Shown piece by piece: positions 1 through 5,576 of a stretch of 7,316 nt of DNA. The position numbers were made by a program, and so were the translations under genes. Under the pieces are notes generated by a model, which had not been told where the DNA came from, did no database searches, and was given only the letters and a program-made list of their open reading frames with translations. The number at the start of each line of letters is the position of its first letter. Position 1 is the first letter of the stretch. This stretch comes from an uncultured Planctomycetaceae bacterium (GTDB taxonomy: Bacteria > Planctomycetota > Planctomycetia > Planctomycetales > Planctomycetaceae): positions 1 through 7,316 of the forward strand of contig CAIUHT010000173.1 of assembly GCA_903898975.1 (NCBI GenBank). Direction: 5' to 3'.

Positions 1-1793
1 ACCACTGTCACCTCGCGGGTCAGTGGCCCGAAGTGCGGTGTCAGCCCCAGCAGCGTGGTGGGAACCGGCAGCTCGTAACGGGCTCGATGGCGATAGCGAG
101 CCGCCCCCGGCGGAATCCGCAGTTTCAGGTCGGCAACCACCAGGTCTCCGACAGGCCGGCGACTCTCGGAGCCAGCGAAATAGAGGCCCAGTTGTGGGAG
201 GTCATGCACCTCGCGACCTTGCGGGAGGTAGGTCAGGTCGAGAACCACATCGGATCCTGGCAGCAGCCTGCGCCCACACCCCTCCGGCAGTCGCTGGATC
301 AGTGCCATCGGCGCCCAACCCCCCAGGCTCCCGGCAGGCGTGAACGGCTCGAGAGTCCCCCCGGCCATTCCATCGACCAGCAAAGATCCTGCCTGCTGGC
401 GGGCCTTGTCGGTGAGGTCGAGTCGTACGCTCGCTTCGGCGATTTGCCGGGGGGCGGCGGCTCGAAACTCCACTGCGGCAACAAGCTGCTCGGTGTCGAA
501 GTTGGTCTTCCACACGAGGCGTCGGGCGACCGGGTCGGTGGTGGGGGAGAGATCGATCGGTTCGGCGGCAGAGAGGACCAGGTCGGGCGTTCCGAGTCTC
601 CAGGAGGCGTCAGCACTTCCCGGGGAGCCTTCGGGCGAGGGGCCCGCATCGCCAGTGACCGCCAGTTCCGGAGTCGGTGGCAGATCACCGGCGTCGCCCG
701 CGGGAAGGCCCGCCTCGACCCAGGCGGCGACCAGTTCGATCTCGGCGGGGCTGAGCCCGCGGGCATGACGAAACTCCCCGAAGCCAGCGACAGGCTTCCA
801 GGGGGGCATCTTGTGGTTCTTGACCAGGGCGACCATGGCGGTGCCCTGGGGGCGGACGTCGTCGTAGGTCAGCAGGGGAAACGGGGCCAGGCCTTGGGGC
901 TGGTGGCATTCGGCACAGTGCGCCCGCACCAGTGGAGCGATGTGCCGGGCGTAGGTGACCTGTTCCCGCTGCTGAATGAGGGGGCGGGGGTCGAGGGAGC
1001 GGCCCGACGGTTCAGTGCGGCGGACCACGGGCAGCCGGCCCGCGACCGCCGATTTGAGGGCACTCGCCAGGAACGTCTGCCGGGGGCGGCCCCGATTCTC
1101 GGGCCGGTCGTAGCGGTCATCGATTTTGCCGCTGTAGATCTTTTGTCCCTCGGGATCGATGACAACGGCCTGCGGGGTGTGGGTGGCTCCCAGTTCGGCG
1201 GCGAGGGCTCCGCCACCATCGAAGAGGACCGGAGCCCGCAGTCGCACGCGTTCGGTCCAGGCGCGGGCCTCGGCTCGCGAGATGTCGGGATCGGCGAGGA
1301 CAACAAAGAAGGCGACCTGTCGCTCGTTGTAGGCGGCGATCAGTTTCTCGAGCGCGGGGCGAAGGGTTTCGCTGCGTTCGCACCGGGGAGAGAGAAAGAG
1401 AAAGGTCCACGCGGCGGGGACGGGATTGTCACCCAGGGACTGCACTTCGCCGGCCACATCGACGGCCCGCAGGGGCCAGGTGACAACCGTGGGGCGTTGG
1501 GGGCCCTTGCGTTCGGTGGTCCCCCGCGTGGTCTCGCGGGCCAGTGCAGGAGAGAGCAGTCCGCAGAACAGGCTGAGAATACAGACGAGCGCGCTGGCTG
1601 AGTGCGAAGAGATTCCTCGACGGGCAAGGGCGAAAGCGGGCCCGGTCGCCCAGGACGCAGGTGCCGCTGAACGGGGCTTTGCGGGGCCTGTCGTCCAGGG
1701 CCGCGCCGGGGCGAGTTCCCGGACGGAGGGCGGGTCACCCGGCGGTCGAGTCGCGGGGACCGACGTGTGAGAGGTCTTTCGCTGGCCGATCAT
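1..1793 (-). CDS. Exported redoxin / cytochrome c / copper-monooxygenase-like fusion protein (C-terminus cut by left edge)
   Basis: Translating the minus strand gives 597 uninterrupted codons from ATG 1793-1791 to the window edge. Residues 68-85 are hydrophobic and end in SPALA, an export signal with likely cleavage after A85. Residues ~99-258 resemble a thioredoxin-like redoxin domain: FLFLSPRCERSE with C138 at the active-site position, then THTPQAVVIDPEG and KIDDRYDRPENRGRP. Next come a c-type heme site, CAECH (C293, C296, H297), and a KMPPW motif with M329 as probable axial ligand; both are typical of planctomycete cytochrome-like proteins. Residues ~370-597 resemble the two-lobed copper type II ascorbate-dependent monooxygenase fold, but the histidine motifs expected there appear lost. 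The likely role is periplasmic redox chemistry with an unknown substrate. The roughly 65-residue Arg/Pro-rich stretch before the signal is odd, but no in-frame ATG, GTG or TTG lies between 1793 and the signal, so I kept this start. The gene diverges from the export operon. Confidence 0.88.
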   Translation of the reverse strand, partial: MIGQRKTSHTSVPATRPPGDPPSVRELAPARPWTTGPAKPRSAAPASWATGPAFALARRGISSHSASALVCILSLFCGLLSPALARETTRGTTERKGPQRPTVVTWPLRAVDVAGEVQSLGDNPVPAAWTFLFLSPRCERSETLRPALEKLIAAYNERQVAFFVVLADPDISRAEARAWTERVRLRAPVLFDGGGALAAELGATHTPQAVVIDPEGQKIYSGKIDDRYDRPENRGRPRQTFLASALKSAVAGRLPVVRRTEPSGRSLDPRPLIQQREQVTYARHIAPLVRAHCAECHQPQGLAPFPLLTYDDVRPQGTAMVALVKNHKMPPWKPVAGFGEFRHARGLSPAEIELVAAWVEAGLPAGDAGDLPPTPELAVTGDAGPSPEGSPGSADASWRLGTPDLVLSAAEPIDLSPTTDPVARRLVWKTNFDTEQLVAAVEFRAAAPRQIAEASVRLDLTDKARQQAGSLLVDGMAGGTLEPFTPAGSLGGWAPMALIQRLPEGCGRRLLPGSDVVLDLTYLPQGREVHDLPQLGLYFAGSESRRPVGDLVVADLKLRIPPGAARYRHRARYELPVPTTLLGLTPHFGPLTREVTV

Positions 1794-2370
1794 GCAAGGC
1801 CCCGACCGGGGGAACGGGAGATGCCGCGGACTGCACGACCGCGAACCGGGGGCTACGTACCACAAAACGGCAACCAGGGTCCAGACCGATGTTGCTGGCA
1901 GGGCTCGACTTGAGGCGCCTTGGGGGGAGGGGCCGGGGCCGGGCGATGCTGGGGACCGGGGTGGGTCAACTCGGGCAGGATTCCGATCCCGGGTGCGGGG
2001 CGGCTTTCCAGTCCCTCGGTTGGGAAACGGAATCCTGCGTCCGAAACCACCGTCCCGGTCGCCACTGGGTTGCAAGCCCCCCATCAACGAGCTTTGGGCT
2101 GAAAGCTTGGCTCAATCGGCGGTCCGAGTGAAGACGGAGTTGGAGGGCGAAGCCAGTTGCTTCGATTGCGGTCTTTCCTGGCCTGCCCAGGTTTCCCAGT
2201 GTGATGGAGCGGTGACGCTGTGTGGCAGACTTTTCCGACTTTGCGGAAGAGTCGGGCGATGTCTGCCGATAACAACGGCTGAGACCAGGTCGGGCTGCGC
2301 GAATGGCACGCCTGCCGGTCTCGGCTGTCAATCCGACCAACACCAATCCCGTCTCGACAACCCCCGCACC
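1794..2370. other. Divergent intergenic region, 577 bases, no convincing gene
   Basis: This region separates the leftward redoxin gene from the rightward TolC gene, so it should hold promoters for both. The reading frame of the TolC gene stays open back to 1792, but the extra translation is low-complexity, rich in Arg, Gly and Cys, and unlike a protein. The short frames on either strand (for example 1920-2102 plus, 1853-2065 minus, 2112-2309 minus) have no recognisable family or convincing start. Three inverted repeats are visible: AGCTTT/AAAGCT at 2090-2107, CCTGG/CCAGG at 2177-2191, and a much stronger one at 2224-2267 listed separately. I could not place a confident -35/-10 pair or a sigma-54 site. 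Confidence 0.6.
2224..2267. promoter_or_regulatory. Two-tier inverted repeat, candidate operator or leader hairpin
   Basis: GACTTTTCCG (2228-2237) and CGGAAGAGTC (2244-2253) form a 10-bp inverted repeat with a single G-T wobble around the 6-base loop ACTTTG. An outer pair, GGCAGAC (2224-2230) and GTCTGCC (2261-2267), is a perfect 7-bp match. It competes for the shared GAC at 2228-2230. The element lies about 100 bases upstream of the TolC start in a divergent region. It could be a regulator binding site (near-dyad DNA) or a folded 5' leader with alternative pairings. The repeat is read directly; the role is inferred. Confidence 0.38.
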
Positions 2371-4620
2371 ATGCGTACACAACAGCCCGATTGCGAGGTC
2401 AGGCCGGGCCGGCTGCTGCTGGTCTGGGGCCTGACGGCGGCCCTGACGGTGGGCTGCCGGACCGATCGGACCCTTCGCTACTGGGGGGAGCCGGGGCCCG
2501 AGGATGTGGTGGCGACGCAACTGGCGATTGAAGAGCCCGAGGTGTGCGAACCCCCTTCCGAGGCCGCCGTAGGGAGCCTCGATCCGCGCACGATGAATGA
2601 TCGCGGGCATGACAACGTTTGGGACATGACCCTGCAGGAAGCGATTCAGCTGGCCCTGGCGAACAACAAGGTCGCCCGCACCCGCAACGATTATCAGTCG
2701 CCTGGCAACCAGTTGCTGAACAGCGGTGAGCAGGTGCTGTCGGTCTATGAGCCCGCGATTCGCGAATCGGGGGTGCTGTTTGGTTCGCGGGGTGTCGAGG
2801 CGGCACTGTCGTCGTTCGACCCGGTGTTCAACAGCAGCCTGACATACGGCTCGAATTCGGCGATCCAGAACAATCCGTTCTCTGGCGGGGGCATTCCAGC
2901 GGGGCGGCAGTTGGACCAGGACACCGGACAGTTCACGGCGTCGGTCACCAAGAACATGGCGTATGGCGCGCAGGTGGGGGTGGCCCAGAACTGGACCTAC
3001 ACCGACAGCAATCAATTGCTGCAGTTGTTCCCGTCGGTGTTCACGGGGAACCTGCAGTTCAGCTACCAGCAGCCCCTCTGGGCCGGGGCGGGAACCGAGT
3101 TCACCCGCATCGCCGGTCCGGTGAACCCGAACGTGCAGGCGATTGCCGGGGTGAACCAGGGGGTGGTAATCGCCCGCATCAACAGTGACATCTCGCTGAC
3201 CGAGTTCGAGCAGCAGGTCAAGCTGATGGTGTTTGACGTCGAGACGCTGTACTGGGACCTCTACCAGTCTTATCGCAATTACGACAGCCTGGTGCAGGCC
3301 CGCGACGCGGCGTTGCAGACCTGGCGGTCGGTGAAGGCGAAGTCGGGCTCGGGTCTGGAGGGGGGCGGGCGGGCCGACGAGGCCCAGGCTCGCGAACAGT
3401 ACTTCGAAGCCCGCTCGCGGGCCGAGACCGCCCTGGGGGGGCCCGGTGGCCGCGGGGGCGACCAGGGAATCTATGGCATCGAACTGCAGTTGCGGCGGAT
3501 GTGCGGGCTGCCCGCCAACGACGGGCGGATCATCCGGCCCGCCGACGAACCGGGTTACTCGCCCGTGGTGCACGACTGGCACGGCTGCCTGGCGACAGCG
3601 TTCGCCCGCCGCAGTGAACTGCGTCGCCAGCGGTGGATCATCAAGAGCAACGAGCTGCAGTTGCGGGCCGCCCGCAGCCTGGCCAATCCACAGCTCAGCT
3701 TCATCTCGTCGTACCAGTTGAACGGGTTTGGCAGCAACCTGTTTGGTCCCGATGGCGATGCGGGCTCGGAAGGGGCGCAATTGCAGAGCGCCTACCGCAC
3801 GCAGTTCCAGGGGGACCAGACCGGCTGGAACGTGGGGCTGCAGTTCTCGGTCCCGCTGGGGCTGCGGAGCGCGCTCACGCAGGTTCGCCACCAGGAGCTG
3901 CGGCTCATCAAGGCCCAGGCGGTGCTTGAGGCCCAGGAGCTGGAAATCAGCCACGAAATGGCCGGGGCCTTCCAGTCGGTCGACTACTGGTACCAGAACG
4001 CCGAGACGAACTATAACCGCCGGCAGGCGGCCCTCGAGAACGTCGAAGTCCTCAAGGCCGACTACGAACTGGGTCGCCGCCCGCTCGACCTGCTGCTGCA
4101 GGCACAAAACCGGCTGGCTGTTGCCGAGGTGACCTGGCACCGGAGCGTGACCGAGTACTGCAAGTCGCTGGCCGAACTGCAACTGCGGCAGGGAACGCTG
4201 CTCGACTACAACAACGTGTATCTCGAAGAGGGGGCGTGGTCGCCCGAGGCTTGGCGCGATGTCGAGCGACGGGCGTGGGCTCGCAGTCATGCCTTCGAGG
4301 CTCCCCGAATCGATCCGCTGCGGAGTGAGCCCGAGCCATTCGCCCAGCCCGCCGGAGGAACCATCCAGGGAGACCTGCAGTTTGACGGGTTGACCCCGAT
4401 CGAGGGAGTGCTGGGGAGCGACGCCGGGGGGCTGGAAAGTTCGGCGGAGGGGGGGCCCAGCCCGCTGGGGGGTGGGCGCGCGGGGGGAGCCGAAGCGACT
4501 CCCCCGGTCACACCGCTGCCACCGGGGCCGGACGAATTGAAAAATAGGCCCTTCGCCCCCAAACTGGGGGAGGGGGAGTACTTTGACGGCGGCGAAACGG
4601 GCGACACGGGCGAAGAATAG
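2371..4620 (+). CDS. TolC-family outer-membrane efflux/secretion lipoprotein
   Basis: This 749-residue protein is predicted to form a trimeric outer-membrane channel reaching into the periplasm. The start at ATG 2371 puts a lipoprotein signal in place: RPGRLLLVWG, then LTVGC with C29 as the lipidated residue. The -3 position is Thr rather than Leu, a permitted but weaker lipobox. The first OEP repeat starts near WDMTLQEAIQLALANNK (residues ~84-100) and the helical stretch reaches LRRMCGLP (~375). The second repeat covers ~394-613, with SVPLGLRSA at ~494 followed by a long coiled-coil helix and the TolC-like ELGRRPLDLLLQAQNRLAVAE. A glycine-rich insert (LGGPGGRGGDQG) sits between helices. The last ~135 residues form a Pro/Gly-rich tail with an acidic end, which makes the protein longer than the roughly 450-500 residues of classical TolC. 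No clear Shine-Dalgarno sequence precedes the start. It is the first gene of the operon with the two adaptor genes, and the only outer-membrane component seen. Confidence 0.92.
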   Translation: MRTQQPDCEVRPGRLLLVWGLTAALTVGCRTDRTLRYWGEPGPEDVVATQLAIEEPEVCEPPSEAAVGSLDPRTMNDRGHDNVWDMTLQEAIQLALANNKVARTRNDYQSPGNQLLNSGEQVLSVYEPAIRESGVLFGSRGVEAALSSFDPVFNSSLTYGSNSAIQNNPFSGGGIPAGRQLDQDTGQFTASVTKNMAYGAQVGVAQNWTYTDSNQLLQLFPSVFTGNLQFSYQQPLWAGAGTEFTRIAGPVNPNVQAIAGVNQGVVIARINSDISLTEFEQQVKLMVFDVETLYWDLYQSYRNYDSLVQARDAALQTWRSVKAKSGSGLEGGGRADEAQAREQYFEARSRAETALGGPGGRGGDQGIYGIELQLRRMCGLPANDGRIIRPADEPGYSPVVHDWHGCLATAFARRSELRRQRWIIKSNELQLRAARSLANPQLSFISSYQLNGFGSNLFGPDGDAGSEGAQLQSAYRTQFQGDQTGWNVGLQFSVPLGLRSALTQVRHQELRLIKAQAVLEAQELEISHEMAGAFQSVDYWYQNAETNYNRRQAALENVEVLKADYELGRRPLDLLLQAQNRLAVAEVTWHRSVTEYCKSLAELQLRQGTLLDYNNVYLEEGAWSPEAWRDVERRAWARSHAFEAPRIDPLRSEPEPFAQPAGGTIQGDLQFDGLTPIEGVLGSDAGGLESSAEGGPSPLGGGRAGGAEATPPVTPLPPGPDELKNRPFAPKLGEGEYFDGGETGDTGEE
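4426..4487 (+). other. Cluster of guanine tracts in the TolC tail coding region
   Basis: Five G-runs occur in 62 bases: 4426-4431 (6), 4449-4455 (7), 4467-4472 (6), 4474-4476 (3) and 4482-4487 (6). They encode the Gly-rich part of the low-complexity tail. The last four runs have spacers of 11, 1 and 5 bases, which would allow a G-quadruplex in the coding strand or mRNA. In a GC-rich genome this may simply reflect glycine codon use, so any function is speculative. Confidence 0.3.
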
Positions 4621-4681
4621 GCGGGGGCGGGCTGGGACGACGACGCGGCCTCAGTGAGGGGTGGACGATCTCCCCGGGAAT

Positions 4682-4685
4682 GGAG
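4682..4685 (+). promoter_or_regulatory. Shine-Dalgarno-like GGAG deciding the adaptor start
   Basis: GGAG ends 9 bases before ATG 4695. The other in-frame ATG, at 4680, overlaps this site and has only a weaker GGGA just upstream. This favours 4695, which also gives a cleaner signal peptide beginning MWKHARW. Confidence 0.45.
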
Positions 4686-4694
4686 CGGAACACG

Positions 4695-5576
4695 ATGTGG
4701 AAGCACGCACGGTGGGTGGCGGGATGCCTGTTGCTGGGGGCGATGGTCTGGCCAGTGGTTGGCCCGGCGGCCCAGCCTGCGGCCGACGGTGGCCTGACCG
4801 TGATTCCCGATTGCAGCATCAAGCTGATCAACGAGGTGATTCTCTCGGCGGAGCGCCCGGGCATCCTGGGTGAGATCAAGGTCTTCGAGGGAGATCGGGT
4901 CGAAGAGGGGGCGTTGCTGGCGCGGATCCGCGACGAGGCCCCTCGCGCCGCCTTCGAGGTCGCTCGCAAAGAGGCCGAGTCGGACATCGACATTCGCTTC
5001 TCCCGCAAGGCGGCCGAGGTGGCCCGGGCCGAGTACGACAAAGCCGAGGAAGCCAACCGCCGCAACAGGGGAACCGTGCCCGAGATCGAGGTGCGGAGGG
5101 CGTTGCTGGCGGCCGAGAAGGCGGCACTGGAGATCGAGAAGGCCCAGCACATGCGCGAAATCAACGGGCTGAAGCGGGATGAGGCCGGCGTGCAGGTGCA
5201 GATCTGCCGGATCGATGCCCCGTTTGCCGGGTTCATTTCCAAGGTGTACCTGACTCGTGGCGCGACAGTGCGGCAGGGGGACCCGGTGATCGAACTGGTG
5301 AGCACCGACCGGGTCAAGGTCGAGGGGTACGTCCCTCTCGAGCAGGTGGCGGCGCTCAAGCCTGGCCAGCCCGTCGAGGTCGAGGTGACCGCCCGGCAGG
5401 CGGGGGGAGTGGCGGGGCGGCCCGTGGCGGGGGTGCTCAAGTTCGTCGATGTGAAGGCGAACAACGCCAACAGCAAGGTGCGGGTGTGGGCCGAGATCCC
5501 GAATGAGGATGGGCGGTTGCGGGCCGGTTTGACGGCGGTGTTGAAGATTCAGACCGCCGAACGGAACGAACCGTGA
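4695..5576 (+). CDS. HlyD/RND-type periplasmic adaptor (membrane fusion protein)
   Basis: This 293-residue protein should sit in the periplasm and bridge an inner-membrane partner to the TolC channel encoded just upstream. Residues 1-25 are a signal peptide (basic MWKHAR start, hydrophobic core, GPA before the likely cut). Residues ~46-78 are the first half of a lipoyl-like domain (LSAERPGILGEI, then EGDRVEEGALLARI). Residues ~79-168 form an Ala/Glu/Lys/Arg-rich helical hairpin whose turn, RRNRGTVPEIEVRRA (~120-134), resembles the tip by which adaptors dock to TolC. Residues ~171-190 complete the lipoyl fold (CRIDAPFAGFISKVYL). A beta-barrel domain follows (VEGYVPLEQVAALKPGQPVEV), and the end, RLRAGLTAVLKI, matches the adaptor family. 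The TolC stop is 74 bases upstream with no visible terminator, and the stop codon overlaps the next start (GTGA), so this is one operon. An alternative start at ATG 4680 adds five residues. The transported substrate cannot be inferred. Confidence 0.92.
   Translation: MWKHARWVAGCLLLGAMVWPVVGPAAQPAADGGLTVIPDCSIKLINEVILSAERPGILGEIKVFEGDRVEEGALLARIRDEAPRAAFEVARKEAESDIDIRFSRKAAEVARAEYDKAEEANRRNRGTVPEIEVRRALLAAEKAALEIEKAQHMREINGLKRDEAGVQVQICRIDAPFAGFISKVYLTRGATVRQGDPVIELVSTDRVKVEGYVPLEQVAALKPGQPVEVEVTARQAGGVAGRPVAGVLKFVDVKANNANSKVRVWAEIPNEDGRLRAGLTAVLKIQTAERNEP

Noticed and set aside
33..1601. A 522-codon open frame on the plus strand
   Set aside because: It lies wholly opposite the redoxin/cytochrome gene, whose translation carries recognisable motifs (CAECH, KMPPW, redoxin fold). 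The plus frame has no recognisable domain.
1560..1625. Tat signal from the RR pair before the redoxin signal core
   Set aside because: ARRGISS lacks the usual residues after the twin arginines, and the hydrophobic core is strong, so a general Sec signal fits better.
2224..2244. Sigma-54 promoter suggested by TGGCAGAC followed by TTTGC
   Set aside because: The GG and GC elements are 19 bases apart instead of the required 12, so the spacing does not fit.
2241..2273. Sigma-70-like promoter TTGCGG with GATAAC
   Set aside because: The 21-base spacer is too long and the -35 hexamer overlaps the inverted repeat, so this is too weak to call.
1853..2309. Short intergenic frames as candidate precursor peptides for the PqqD-like protein
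   Set aside because: The frames at 1853-2065 minus, 1920-2102 plus and 2112-2309 minus show no leader/core pattern, no convincing ribosome site and no peptide-like composition.
1792..2370. Upstream extension of the TolC frame to ATG 1792
   Set aside because: The added 193 residues look non-coding, would bury the lipoprotein signal inside the protein, and overlap the start of the divergent gene.
1966..4290. A 774-codon open frame on the minus strand
   Set aside because: It is antisense to the TolC gene. The plus-strand product has clear TolC features and the minus product is low-complexity with no family signature.
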